From: Hippopus hippopus
Lineage: Eukaryota; Mollusca; Bivalvia; Cardiida; Cardiidae
Length of the DNA: 64,000 nucleotides
Direction: 5' to 3'
NCBI GenBank assembly: GCA_946811185.2
Contig: OX328096.1
Span: forward strand, 47,382,252 to 47,446,251
In this document: one piece after another, positions 52,501 through 58,532 of the stretch
How positions within the stretch are numbered: position 1 is the stretch's first letter
How the letters are laid out: each line of letters opens with the position of its first letter
Notes under the pieces: model-generated
Told to the model about the DNA's origin: nothing
What the model saw: only the letters and a program-made list of their open reading frames with translations
Databases searched by the model: none
Made by a program: the position numbers and the translations under genes

Positions 52501-53088
52501 GCTACAGGACGCATGCTTTTTAAAATTTGTCATCGCATAGTCTTAACCACGTTAAAACAGTTGAAAATTGCTGTTTTTCGCATATTCAAGGTCATACATT
52601 ATCACTGTTATGGAGTTAAGTGGTGCAAATTAGTTTGAATCACTAGCATACATGTATAACTGGACTTATATGAAATCGAACCAGTGATGATCTTGTAACT
52701 AATTGTAACTTTCAGTGCTTCGATATTTAAATGCGACACCAATAAAATGCAAATGGCACCAAAAATTTGAGAATGGGTGTTGCATCTTTTGATTTGTTCA
52801 GAAAAAATTGAAATAGGGAGAATTACTTTGATTAATTTCTGTGCCAAACAGTTTTGTGTTAAACGACCATATGCAATAAGGCTTTTGAAAACACTGCGGG
52901 AAAATGTTGGTAACCAGCATTTTCTCCCTTTTTCAACGATGATTTTCAGCTAATCATAGAAAAGTTCCAACATTTTACCAACCGTTAAACTGTCTTTATT
53001 ATTTACAAGTTTAAAAATTGCTATCTGGTAAAGAACTAATGCGATTCAGAGTATTCAGCGTTAGATATTTACTTATCGCCGCATACAT
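22616..53088 (-). CDS. Multi-exon gene: signal peptide, Ly6/uPAR, ShK, kringle, kringle, ShK, ShK
   Basis: This span covers the exons listed separately: 53073-53088, 47759-47818, 47181-47272, 43951-44010, 40281-40428, 39840-39998, 39437-39460, 38822-38986, optionally 38487-38516, 37735-37806, 33244-33477, 32243-32350, 31041-31082 and 22639-22746. Every exon has an AG acceptor (except the first) and a GT donor. The phases match at every join: 1, 1, 0, 0, then phase 1 throughout. Read-through of the last donor gives a stop at 22616-22618 and a protein of about 436 residues. The product should be secreted, since no membrane helix follows the signal peptide. Kringle, ShK and Ly6/uPAR modules usually bind proteins or glycans, but no enzyme domain is seen and I do not assign a function. 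I do not recognise this combination as a named family. Undetected extra linker exons, or a further 3' part, remain possible. Confidence 0.72.
22639..22746 (-). CDS. Exon: third ShK domain
   Basis: 108 bp, phase 1 to phase 1, acceptor TTATTTCAG and donor GTAAGTAC. It encodes a complete six-cysteine ShK-type module with the hallmark CPKTC motif before the last cysteine; spacing between the six cysteines is 7, 7, 9, 3 and 2 residues. ShK modules are best known from sea anemone channel-blocking peptides but are widespread as small domains in animal extracellular proteins, and the modular context here points to the latter. If the donor is ignored, seven more residues follow before a TGA at 22616-22618, so this may be the terminal exon. 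Confidence 0.85.
22913..23100 (+). mobile_element. MITE family C
   Basis: CAACCCTTTACCACACAATC to GATTGGTAAAAAG, with the central GAGAAAATGCTTGTTACCAG hairpin. It lies 166 bp from the third ShK exon, in its upstream intron. Confidence 0.78.
23881..23965. repeat. 85-bp near-perfect hairpin with GC-rich apex
   Basis: CTCAAAAAAGAGAATTCTTC plus GAGA at the left pairs with TCTCGAAGAATTCTC...TTTGAG at the right, around GCGGAGGCGCCTTGCGCCG. Confidence 0.85.
25855..25940 (+). mobile_element. SINE 3' tail fragment
   Basis: GCTGTCGCCGTGATATGACT, GAAATAATGTTGAAAG..GGTGTAA and a CAATCAATCAGTC tail match the end of the SINE at 35082-35385. Confidence 0.6.
26218..29703. mobile_element. 3.5-kb foldback element with four-base target duplication
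   Basis: The outer ends CACGGGTAGGAAAC and GTTTCCTACCCGTG are inverted and flanked by TGAT on both sides (26214-26217 and 29704-29707). The inverted similarity runs inward through 26218-26492 and 27027 to about 27870 on the left, and about 28080-29703 on the right, meeting around 27.9-28.05 kb. The left arm is interrupted by a 534-bp insertion (26493-27026) absent from the right arm. The right arm has an extra segment at about 28205-28555. Landmarks shared by the arms include AGAGCCAATGGCTCT, CCTGACATACTGTTG (inverted CAGTATGTCAGGTGG) and CACGGCAAAACACGAAAACC. There is no transposase open frame. It sits in the intron upstream of the third ShK exon. Confidence 0.82.
26493..27026 (+). mobile_element. 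534-bp element G, copy 1, inserted in the left foldback arm
   Basis: The corresponding place in the right arm is an empty site (AAAATAATACGTC when read in the left orientation), which fixes the boundaries. Each end carries its own hairpin: TTGGCTTCTT...AAAGCCA at the left and the palindrome TTGGAGAGGTC..GACCTCTCCAA at the right. A second, inverted copy is at 29874-30397. Confidence 0.78.
29784..29874. repeat. 91-bp near-perfect hairpin with GC-rich apex
   Basis: ATAAGAACGACCTGG + GCACGAGCTTCAC pairs with GTGAAGCTCGTG + TCCAGGTCGTTCTTAT, with the apex around CGAGCGCTTCGCGG. It directly abuts element G copy 2. Confidence 0.85.
29874..30397 (-). mobile_element. Element G, copy 2 (524 bp)
   Basis: It is the reverse complement of 26493-27026 along its whole length, including the terminal hairpins TTGGAGAGGTTATCAGACCT + CTCCAA and TGGCTTCTTTTGTAAAGAAG + CCA. 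It inserted outside the foldback element. Confidence 0.8.
30505..30769. mobile_element. MITE family B, complete with two hairpins
   Basis: ATTGGCTTCCATCACGCG to CGCGTGTTGCAGACCAAAT. Both internal hairpins are present (GTCTCGGATCAGCCTGCGCA and its partner, then the TTTCGGATTAGCC hairpin). Confidence 0.88.
30820..31020 (+). mobile_element. MITE family A, partly deleted
   Basis: CTGGTAAAAAGAGGG, then GACCCAGTTCAGTCTGCGTT / GACTGCGCAGGCTGACCTGG and a CACAGAGCTTCACT end. It stops about 20 bp from the linker exon's donor. Confidence 0.72.
31041..31082 (-). CDS. Exon: 14-residue linker between ShK domains
   Basis: 42 bp, phase 1 to phase 1. The acceptor is GTTGTCTTTCAG (pyrimidine-rich tract) and the donor GTAAGTCA. 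It has no cysteines and several prolines, with a segment reading APRIVTPPT, as expected for a flexible spacer. It is in frame with both neighbouring ShK exons. It could be skipped without a frame change. Confidence 0.6.
31839..31906. repeat. Hairpin family E
   Basis: GCGGACGGTGTAGATC to GGATCTAGACTGTCCG around CAGACTGCACAGAACGTGCA, near perfect. Confidence 0.82.
31970..32191 (+). mobile_element. MITE family C, well preserved
   Basis: CTACCACACAATGCCGAC to GTCTGGTAAAGAGTTAA, with a perfect central hairpin (GGAGAAAATGCTGGTAACCA / GCATTTTCTCC). It lies 51 bp from the second ShK exon. Confidence 0.85.
32243..32350 (-). CDS. Exon: second ShK domain
   Basis: 108 bp, phase 1 to phase 1, acceptor TTTATTTTTAG and donor GTAAGTTTG. 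It encodes six cysteines with spacing 7, 7, 9, 3 and 2 and the CPKTCGKC ending, the same layout as the exon at 22639-22746. The length is identical too, so the two probably arose by exon duplication. It is bracketed by family C MITEs on both sides. Confidence 0.87.
32538..32765 (+). mobile_element. MITE family C
   Basis: CAACCCTTTACCACACAATC to TTGATAAAAGAGTTAA, with the central GAGAAAGTGCTGGTAACCAG. Confidence 0.82.
32949..33210 (-). mobile_element. MITE family A, reverse orientation
   Basis: CACGTGCTCTTTGAAAAGG, the perfect hairpin TCGACCCAGGTCAGCCTGCG / CGCAGGCTGACCTGGGTCGA, and a CCAGAGCAAGACTC end. It lies about 27 bp from the donor of the second kringle exon. Confidence 0.85.
33244..33477 (-). 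CDS. Exon: second kringle domain (whole domain in one exon)
   Basis: 234 bp, phase 1 to phase 1, acceptor CTTGTTTTCAG and donor GTAATTAT. All six kringle cysteines are present. Recognisable segments run in order: YKGYIS, MSGIQCQNW, PFENKAFP, YCRNPF, then ECF and ACDVPVC. The usual PWCY before the fourth disulfide residue is replaced by ECF, so the Trp of the standard ligand pocket is missing. The first kringle is split by an intron and this one is not, which suggests the two came from different sources. Confidence 0.88.
33478..35080. other. Intron, no exon or repeat recognised
   Basis: Nothing assignable between the second kringle exon and the SINE. A GTAAGT donor-like site near 34130 lacks a phase-compatible partner. 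Confidence 0.45.
35082..35385 (+). mobile_element. tRNA-derived SINE
   Basis: A tRNA-like head at 35082-35150 (A box TAGCTCAGTCGGTAGCG, B box GGCTCGATCCC) is followed by a body and a GCCGCCGCGATATAACTGAA + ATAATATTGAAAAC 3' region ending in a CAATC repeat. Bivalve genomes carry tRNA-SINEs of this general type (RUDI and relatives); assignment to a named family needs a library search. Confidence 0.8.
35409..35927 (+). mobile_element. MITE family A split by a nested family B MITE
   Basis: The left half of A (TGAGCGATCCTCTGGC to CAGTCATCATAAT) and its right half (ATAATTATGGC to GCGTGGCTCA) are separated by the family B element at 35480-35742, with an ATAAT repeat at the join. The A copy is therefore older than the B insertion. 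Confidence 0.85.
35480..35742. mobile_element. MITE family B, complete, nested
   Basis: TGGTCTGCAACACACGAA to AAGTGTTGCAAGCCA. Both internal hairpins are perfect (TTTCGGATCAGCCTGCGCAG type and GTCTCGGATTAGCCTGCGCG type). Confidence 0.9.
35936..36160 (+). mobile_element. MITE family C
   Basis: CAACCTTTACCAAACAATCC to GTTTGGTAAAAAGTTA, with a complete hairpin centre. It lies 8 bp from the end of the nested A/B composite. Confidence 0.83.
36161..37527. other. Intron, no exon recognised
   Basis: Apart from an 18-bp perfect palindrome, TAGTCGTGTACACGACTA (about 36302-36319), I see no repeat or exon. Confidence 0.45.
37528..37695. repeat. 168-bp near-perfect hairpin beside the first kringle
   Basis: Left arm ATTACAACAGTCTGCATTTC, TGCGTGGCTGGATCATGT and GTGTAAAGAGGTGCATATCG pair with the right arm around an apex GACCTTCGGTC. 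The right end is 40 bp from the exon at 37735-37806, just past its splice donor. Confidence 0.9.
37735..37806 (-). CDS. Exon: first kringle, C-terminal half
   Basis: 72 bp, phase 1 to phase 1, acceptor TTTTGAACACAG and donor GTAAAAGTC. It encodes HPWCYT, then AWEYCDVPYC, the canonical end of a kringle (cysteines 4, 5 and 6). It completes the domain begun in 38822-38986 by restoring a DGKGHPWCYT-type junction. Confidence 0.88.
37807..38486. other. Intron inside the first kringle
   Basis: No repeat family or exon recognised. Confidence 0.4.
38487..38516 (-). CDS. Possible 30-bp cassette exon inside the first kringle
   Basis: A phase 1 to phase 1 open segment with acceptor TTTACACAATTCAG and donor GTAATACC. 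It would add ten residues rich in Asp and Thr (DDTDE) between the CRDPD and PWCYT halves of the kringle, a surface loop that varies in the family. The frame is kept with or without it, so it could be optional or a chance splice pair. Confidence 0.4.
38822..38986 (-). CDS. Exon: first kringle, N-terminal half
   Basis: 165 bp, phase 1 to phase 1. The acceptor is AATGTCTTGCAG and the donor GTACATGG, chosen because it alone keeps phase 1 and joins CRDPD to the next half. It encodes CFYQ, YQGAYSRT, GKPCMQW and NKCRDPD, giving kringle cysteines 1-3 and the typical QW after cysteine 2. Together with 37735-37806 it forms an about 79-residue kringle. Confidence 0.85.
39437..39460 (-). CDS. Possible 24-bp linker microexon
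   Basis: Phase 1 to phase 1, acceptor ACTTTGTTCCAG and donor GTAACGGT. It would add eight residues (about DRNTLHVT) between the first ShK domain and the first kringle. The splice sites and phase are good, but the size leaves room for chance. Confidence 0.5.
39840..39998 (-). CDS. Exon: first ShK domain with N-terminal extension
   Basis: 159 bp, phase 1 to phase 1, acceptor TTTTACAATTTCAG and donor GTAAGAAAA. About 18 linker residues precede six cysteines in ShK order, ending CRKTCGAC. The CPKTC of the other two copies is changed to CRKTC, and the spacing is longer, so this is a diverged member. Confidence 0.84.
40281..40428 (-). CDS. Exon: Ly6/uPAR domain, third part
   Basis: 148 bp, phase 0 to phase 1, acceptor GCTCATTTCAG and donor GTGAGTCA. 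It encodes a cysteine-rich end with YCGSCC and a closing GCNRDLC. The CC followed by a C-N near the end is the signature of Ly6/uPAR three-finger domains. It joins in frame to 43951-44010. Confidence 0.8.
40700..40980. mobile_element. Foldback MITE family H, copy 2
   Basis: Inverted arms match those at 18468-18756 (AAAAGTATGGAAAATATTGT, GTGTTAGTCGCAAGCAGA and complements). Confidence 0.75.
41380..41616 (+). mobile_element. MITE family A, 5' end missing
   Basis: GCATCTCCGTGATGCATTAT, a weakened central hairpin and CAGAACATGGCTCA followed by TA. Confidence 0.78.
41993..42257. mobile_element. MITE family B
   Basis: TGGCCTGCAACACAGGAA to CGCGTGTTGAAGACCAAT. Both internal hairpins are present. 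Confidence 0.87.
42970..43190 (-). mobile_element. MITE family C, diverged
   Basis: TAACTCTTTGTCAAACGA to TTGTTTGGTAAAGGGC, with a GGATAAATGCTGGTTACCAC centre. Confidence 0.7.
43457..43569 (+). repeat. Compound microsatellite (AC)n-(TA)n-(GA)n
   Basis: CA/CG-rich, C-run, CA, TATA and GAGAGA tracts in succession, read directly. Confidence 0.93.
43951..44010 (-). CDS. Exon: Ly6/uPAR domain, second part
   Basis: 60 bp, phase 0 to phase 0, acceptor TTGCTTTCCAG and donor GTAAGTACG. It encodes ICYTEV and YRLGCVPRA. The C-Y-T and L-G-C spacing is typical of the middle of a Ly6/uPAR domain. A competing frame is open but lacks this pattern. Confidence 0.76.
44216..44340 (+). mobile_element. MITE family C, partial
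   Basis: Second half with ACTTTCTCCTTTTTCGACAA and a GTTTGGTAGAGAGTTAA end. Confidence 0.6.
44365..44537. mobile_element. Foldback MITE family I, copy 2
   Basis: AAGTTACACAACCATATGG and CCAAAGTTGTGTTACTTTTA arms, with the outer inverted pair CCGTGTCC.. / ..TACGGACAT. Confidence 0.68.
44538..45178. other. Intron, no exon recognised
   Basis: A 94-residue plus-strand open frame (44516-44800) shows no known domain and overlaps a MITE. I see nothing else. Confidence 0.4.
46000..46315 (+). repeat. Dispersed repeat D, copy 1
   Basis: TTCGACCTGTCTGC, ACCGAAGCTATTACCCAAGC, CATGCTAGCTGGTCATAGC, AAAGTAACGGTTGTCGTTTT and TGTACCCAGAATGCCCAAA all recur in order at 56060-56632. Confidence 0.78.
46353..46413. 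repeat. Hairpin family E, decayed
   Basis: GATCATGATTAGACTACACA / GCAGTCTGATCTGTGATCTA inside the foldback element's centre. Confidence 0.6.
47181..47272 (-). CDS. Exon: Ly6/uPAR domain, first part
   Basis: 92 bp, phase 1 to phase 0, acceptor CATTTACCTTTAAG and donor GTAAACAC. It encodes ITCYSCKN, then FCNTT and DCRKGE. The opening C-Y-S-C is the classic start of a Ly6/uPAR domain directly after the signal peptide. The 47055-47160 MITE remnant lies just 20 bp beyond the donor. Confidence 0.8.
47273..47758. other. Intron, no repeat recognised
   Basis: AT-rich sequence between the signal-peptide exon and the first Ly6/uPAR exon. Confidence 0.4.
47759..47818 (-). CDS. Exon: signal-peptide core
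   Basis: 60 bp, phase 1 to phase 1, acceptor TTTTGTTTTTAG and donor GTAGTGAG. It encodes a strongly hydrophobic run (ATYIYLIGITACVYIL), a good signal-peptide core, and ends about ten residues before the first domain cysteine. It is in frame with the downstream Ly6/uPAR exon. Confidence 0.75.
47819..50396. other. First intron, part 1
   Basis: No exon recognised. It contains several spaced copies of a GTAACGGARGTTAA motif (48135, 49309, 49954, 50330) that continue beyond the mariner insertion. Confidence 0.45.
50765..50992 (-). pseudogene. Mariner-family transposase, C-terminal fragment (minus arm)
   Basis: It contains WFMQDGATLHTANEV (second catalytic Asp region of DDE transposases), then SLDLDPCDFFLWGYLKS, which matches the SPDLxPxDFFLWGYLKS signature of mariner-like transposases. 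The N-terminal DNA-binding half is absent. Confidence 0.8.
50946..51230 (+). pseudogene. Mariner-family transposase, C-terminal fragment (plus arm)
   Basis: On the opposite strand, SLDLNSCDFFLSGYLKSLVY is followed by a plausible transposase tail (IKRKVRNMTVDTCCKVIKSF). A Trp to Ser change in the DFFLWGYLKS motif and the missing first half make it non-functional. Confidence 0.75.
51405..53072. other. First intron, part 2
   Basis: It holds further GTAACGGARGTTAA-type motifs (51673 inverted, 52019, 52034 and 52198 as CACGGAGGTT variants, 52369) and, at its end, a family C MITE (about 52862-53037). No exon is seen. Confidence 0.45.
52862..53037 (+). mobile_element. MITE family C, diverged
   Basis: AACGACCATATGCAATAAGG, TGTTGGTAACCAGCATTTTC and a CTATCTGGTAAAGAACT end. 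It lies 36 bp from the first coding exon. Confidence 0.65.
53073..53088 (-). CDS. Candidate first coding exon (start codon)
   Basis: Sixteen coding bases: ATG plus four codons (MYAAI) and one base, then a GTAAAT donor. Phase 1 matches the signal-peptide exon and completes a plausible secretory leader. The start has an A at position -3. The 5.25-kb intron and the very short coding part make this the least certain exon. Confidence 0.5.
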
Positions 53089-54480
53089 GTTTTGCAGGTT
53101 TTACAACAACAAAGAAAATCAAAGTGTTGAAACGCTGGTGTGGCATTTGTCAAGGAAGCCATAGTGTGGAATTAATAATTTGAAAAAAAAAAAAGAGAAA
53201 TAGTACATGTATTCAAATATTAACTTGAAAGTCAACCTACTAAGCAAATTAATACCTTTTTGTTGTTGTTGTTATTGTTAAAGGGAGGGTGCTGGTGCCA
53301 AACTCTGAGTTATTTGTGTATTGGTGGTCTCCCTTTGATCATTCACAGGAGGAGTCAGGAGTAATGTCCCTTGACGGTAGGATGCATGATGGGTAGAGAG
53401 AGAAACCATGCATAGATATCGAATAAAATTAACTTTATTCCTGAAACCTATGATTTTGAGATATCTTTGGCCGTCAAGATCTAATTCCCAACATTACAAT
53501 CAATTATTTCGATATGTGTATATTCATGCACTATCAAATGGAGTAGCGTGAAATAATGGGACAAACTAGCCCAGGGACGAACTGATTTTGGAACGAACAA
53601 GCCCGGAACCAAAACAGTCAGTAGACAAATTTTGTGTATTTCATCGCGCCAATAGAAGGCTAAGAGCTGGTGAAGCTATTTTCAATCAAAAAGAAATATT
53701 TCCACGATCGATGGCCTAATCCAGTTTATTTTAATAGGCCATTTCCAATTACATATCTGAGTGCTATCAAAAAACTCATTTGTCTTAGATAAACTGAGTT
53801 TAATTGGGTTTATTTCCTCCGGTTTTGCACAAATACGATACATGGTCTTCAAAACTCAATATTGAACATTCAATATTGAACTCATAGTGGCATTGTCCTC
53901 GACAAATGCCACAAAAACTGCACATACCTCAATAAGAAAAGCTGTTTCTCGACGTTTGTTTTGGGTATGAGTAATATCTTTACTTCAAACAGATATCATG
54001 TAGAATAGGTTTACCGCTTATAAGACGTTGTTAAACGAGGATGGATGGAATGATGGAATTGTTGGGTATCGAAAGATGCAACGTAACAATCCACAGTGAT
54101 TCACTATGTAAGGCCCATATGACTCTACACTCAACAGTTCACATTTTGATCTATAAACATTAACTATTAGTGTCCTTTGATCTTGTTTTGTAGCTTTAGA
54201 AAGCATCAGAGCAACCTTAAAAATGCTTGTTCTTTGAATTTCTGTATTTGCCACTGTGTTTTCGATAAGAAGTAGTAGATATAGTTTATCGATAACTAAT
54301 GGTGGATTATGGCTTGAGATTTCATGGTTACGACCAGTGAAAAATACCGATTTTATATAAACTCATCATTTGAAGGCGAAAAAAGTAGTTCCCTCGCACT
54401 AGTTACCGAGGCAAACAGCGCGTGCTATTCAACCAGAGGAATTATGGCGTAATTTACGAGCATTTACCCAACATTTCGCG
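53089..54480. other. Upstream region of the Ly6/ShK/kringle gene, no gene recognised
   Basis: If 53073-53088 is the first exon, this includes the 5' UTR and promoter. I do not see a convincing TATA box. Open frames here show no domain. Confidence 0.4.
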
Positions 54481-54500
54481 CGCTTAACGTAATATCATTA

Positions 54501-55400
54501 GTTGTACGATCAGGTGGCAGGGGACTTGGAAACTTGTTCACGGCTGTGGTGAATCATGTTGCCCCGAGCCGAAGGTGGCGACATGATTCGCCACAGCCGT
54601 GAACAAGTTTCCAAGTCCCCTGCCACCTGACCATACAACGCATTTATTATACTGCAAAGTTTTAGTATTCCAAGGTGTTAAGAGAAATTTCTCTGTTTTA
54701 TGGTGTTACAAATTGAGTTCGCTGACGAAAGAAAATTTCCGTTCTGAGTGCCCGAATTCAGTCAAAACTGACGTCACTGGGAACTGACATCACCTAAAAC
54801 TTGGTAAATCGTGCAGTTTGGTGCATAATCTAGATGACGTCACTGCGATAGACATTCGACGTATTTTTATTTATACATGGATTTAAACATCTTCAAGATA
54901 AGTAACTATGAGTTTTAATGATTTGTTGACAAAAGTAAACGACCATTTGTTGCCTCAAACAACCATTAAGTTATCATTTTAACGTTATGCACAATGTATG
55001 AGTTTCGACACTTCACAATTTGCCTACCTGACGAAGGGATGGCTCGTTTTAACCCCCCCCCCCCCCCGCACCTTGCTGTGTATTTATTTTAGAATGAAAT
55101 CGAACGATAATAGTACTTATGGCAATATTCATTTATTTTCAATAATAATCCATTCTTTCCGTTTTAATGACAATCATCATGGGAAACTAGTAATAATATG
55201 GTACAGGCTACTCAGTATGTTTGTCTTGTGGGCGGCTCGTATCGATCGATCGGCGCCGCTATTTTGGATGACATTGTGTTGAAAGTGTAGTTATGTATCC
55301 GGGGCTTCAGAAAGGGAAACTGCTTTTGCGTGGGTTTTTCCAGTGTACATGATATATATGTTCAGTGTATATTATCCAATCAGATCATGAGAAATTTCTT
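54501..55400 (+). mobile_element. Element family F, copy 2
   Basis: A 139-bp palindrome at 54501-54639 (GTTGTACGATCAGGTGGCAG...; apex GAGCCGAAGGTGG) is followed by the family flank. The flank has TGACGTCA sites at about 54768 and 54834, a C-run at about 55052 and the GATATATATGTTCAGTG / CCAATCAGATCATGAGAAAT end. Confidence 0.8.
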
Positions 55401-56059
55401 CGCGGTATAATAATGTTATCTGTAGCGAAACCAACTGTACTGGATTTTGATGAAAATCCAAAGAAAAAGAAGGGGTAAGGGGGTTAGGAGCATGAAATAA
55501 ATAGTTCTAACGTTTTTTGGCAGCGGTATTACCCCGCTGTCATAGTTCCCACATCACGTGTGCATATATATATACTGATTTTTTGAAGTCTACTATCTTT
55601 ATCTACGTCAGATTTTTGCTTCCGGCAGGTTTTGCCTGGATACGCGTGTAAACAAAACCAGTTTCGTACACTAACAAAATAGTTCTGCCAATGATATTCA
55701 AATAAAGCAGTTTAACTTGATACTGTATGTTCTCTGAAAAAAATTAAAACATCATGTTTCAGTTGTCTTTTTAATTTAAGGTAACAAAAGATTTTCAGCT
55801 TAAATAAAACAAAAACCATCTGGCACATTTATACAATAACATAGCTCGTTGCTGGAGAACTCGTACCCTGGTGAACTCGTACCCTAATCTCAAGGGTAAC
55901 AGTTCTCTGGAGAACTCTCCGTTTTGATTTATATTAGTTTACGAGGAAAAAAAAAACATATAACACAAATTAGTAGCATGTATTCGGAGCCAGAAAAGAA
56001 ATCCGCTGCCTTCAGTGCGTTAGCGCTTTGATTTTCTTCGTGTTGTCTGCGCGTGTCTT
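55401..56059. other. Intergenic, contains a fragment of the 1.7-kb foldback's inner arm
   Basis: GGAGAACTCGTACCCTGGTG and AACTCGTACCCTAATCTCAA (about 55854-55900) match the inner arm of the 45330-47052 element. I see nothing else assignable. Confidence 0.5.
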
Positions 56060-56632
56060 ATTCTTCGGGGATTTGACCTGTCTGCCATGACACATCACTA
56101 TCCTGTACAGGATGAATATTATTACGCGCTATGTAAACTGAAACTCGCCGCTAATAAAGTAGCAATGGAGAAAGTGGCTATAAACAATACCTCTGTGGAA
56201 AAATGGAGCCTGTTTTTCGCTCCAAATTTCTTAAAAATTTAATTATTTCAAACGGGAAAAATAATTTTTACAAATACTGTTGTTTTACTGCACATCTTTG
56301 AATACAGTTTCTAAATATAGACTTCAGGGAAACCAGGATTCGTGCATGATTTTTCCAGACTTATCAGCAAGAAGTGTCTGGGCTTATACCGAAGCTATTA
56401 CTCAAGCCTGTAGGGCTGTTTTTATAAATAACTGTTGCATAGGCTGCATGCTAGCTGACCATAGCTGAATGAATCGTACCAGGTATCGTTTTATTGAGTA
56501 ACCGTTTATTTTTGAAATTCGAAGTAACGGTTGTCGTTTTGAAAAGTAGTCCGCTTCTGTACCCAGAATGCCCAAATCAGATAGGTTTGTATTTGAAAAA
56601 TGCCACCTAGCGGAAGATAATGGTTTTTTCGG
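56060..56632 (+). repeat. Dispersed repeat D, copy 2
   Basis: It shares a long, ordered set of phrases with 46000-46315 (TATACCGAAGCTATTACTCA, GCATGCTAGCTGACCATAGC, GTAACGGTTGTCGTTTTGAA, CCACCTAGCGGAAGATAATG). Confidence 0.78.
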
Positions 56633-56764
56633 TGAAAGATTGAAATTTATTTCATCTCACAAACATCATTGGTAATATTTTCACTGGTGGCTGCGCCACT
56701 CGTGAAACTATTACCGATGATGTTCACTCGATGAAATAAATTTTAATCTTTCACCGAAAAAAAC
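56623..56764. repeat. 142-bp hairpin with GC-rich apex
   Basis: TTTTTTCGGTGAAAGATTGA and AATTTATTTCATC pair with GATGAAATAAATTT and TCTTTCACCGAAAAAA around GGTGGCTGCGCCACTCG. Confidence 0.87.
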
Positions 56765-57914
56765 AAATATCTTATGTCTTTACCTGTTGCTTTGAACAAA
56801 TGTATAAATTCCGTCATATCTTGTTTTCTACACATTCAAAACCCTGTTTAAATGTAGGTCATTCTAAACAGTAGGATTTCCATATCTATGAAGTGACACT
56901 TATCTTATGATTTCACTTTTAACAAGTACATAGTGAGATAGAATCAAACACATTTTACACGCCCAAAAGACGTTAACTAATATGCGTTGATTAACAATGA
57001 TTTTGCAGAAACATCTCGATAAAATAAACACAAAATGGTATATCAAGATGGGCCTGTACGTTCTGTGTAATCTGATCTTGGTTTATATCGTCTGCCAAGA
57101 AACTGATATTCTCATGCCATATAAAATGACAGTTGCTTCGCTCTGTGTAATCTTAACTTGATTTATATTTTCTGCAAAGAATCTAACGATTTCCTCAACA
57201 TATAACATGACCGTTTATCTGTTTTGCCTTCATAGTTTCGGGTCATTACGTAGTCATGAATTAGGGGTTGGAGTATAATAATCTTCATCGAAGCATTACT
57301 GCCGTTTTGTGTTATCGATCCATTATCGATGACCCATCTTTGTCGGCGATATTGCCAATTGATATTCATTTTCTTCCAATGCTTTTTGTTACCAGCAAAT
57401 ACTACAGAGATATACTTATTGAGTTAATAGTTCCCGCTTTAGACGGATTAAGTGTCAACCCAAGACGACTGAAAATAATCGTCCTTTACTAACAAGCTAT
57501 AATTGAATACCATGGGAGAGTGGCAATCCACGACTGAAACAAATAGATAAGGATTTTTTTCTGCTAATTTCCTCTTGACAACAATAAATGGATTTTGCTT
57601 CTCAATAGTACATGTGACATGGAAAACGAAATCTTCTTAGCCACACATGAATAGTGTTATTATTTATTTCATATCACGATACTTGAGTTAAAAATATTTT
57701 AAAACGCTGATTTGTATCCACAACTATTTCCCACTTTTATTACAGGAGTATGGGCTATCCAATGAAGTTTCCCAGTGGTACGGACGGATGACCGACATCT
57801 AAGGTATCACTGACAAAAATTGATCCAGTGCGACTGGGTGAAAACAAATTTCTCAACCGATAAGTAAGAGTTTATAACCCACAAAGTGGTAGAATTGACT
57901 TAAGTTGTTTTTGT
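56765..57914. other. Intergenic, no gene recognised
   Basis: Only decayed half-copies of hairpin E are noted (TTCTGTGTAATCTGATCTTG near 57060 and a similar phrase near 57140). Confidence 0.45.
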
Positions 57915-57979
57915 TGACTGTGTAGATCAAGATCAGACTGCACAGAATATGCAGTCTAATCTTGGATCCACACTGTCCG
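57915..57979. repeat. Hairpin family E
   Basis: GACTGTGTAGATC to GGATCCACACTGTC around CAGACTGCACAGAATATGCA. Confidence 0.78.
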
Positions 57980-58532
57980 CTGCTTCTTTACATAATCTGG
58001 CTGTTCAACCTTGAAGTAACAATGATTTGGATGTTTTCACTGATTGAAAAGGTCCATTTCATTATTTCAGCGCTGTAAAGATTTTAAACTAGACTGTGCT
58101 TTTCCACTAACGTTAGTACATGTATGTATGCTTCTATAATTGGTGAACTGGCTTGGATTTGGCTAAAATTATAGTGTCTTATATTCTTTCCGTCTGTGGA
58201 ACTTCGGTAAACCTTTTGACTTGCTTTTTCAAGCACAGCAACTTTCATCCCGCTATATTAAGACAAATAACCAGGTATAATTTTGTACCCATGTATCAAG
58301 TCAAAAAGGGTACCACAAATCTCAAACAGTCTTTAGTACTTGTACATAAAAGTAGACGAAGACTGCATAGCATGGACGTTCGGACTGACCTTGTGGTACT
58401 GTAACATCTGCCATTACAATGAATGAGACTTGATTTGTTACTTGCACGATAAAAGTTGATAATTTACTTAACACTATTCCTAAAACTTGCGAGTGCGACT
58501 TTTAGACCTTTTTCGGACTGTGTACATTCTTA

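Noticed and set aside
53100..53150. Cysteine-rich minus-strand frame (LCCCKTCKTC) overlapping the candidate first exon
   Set aside because: It ends at a stop almost at once, and the alternative frame starting at 53088 fits the downstream signal-peptide exon.
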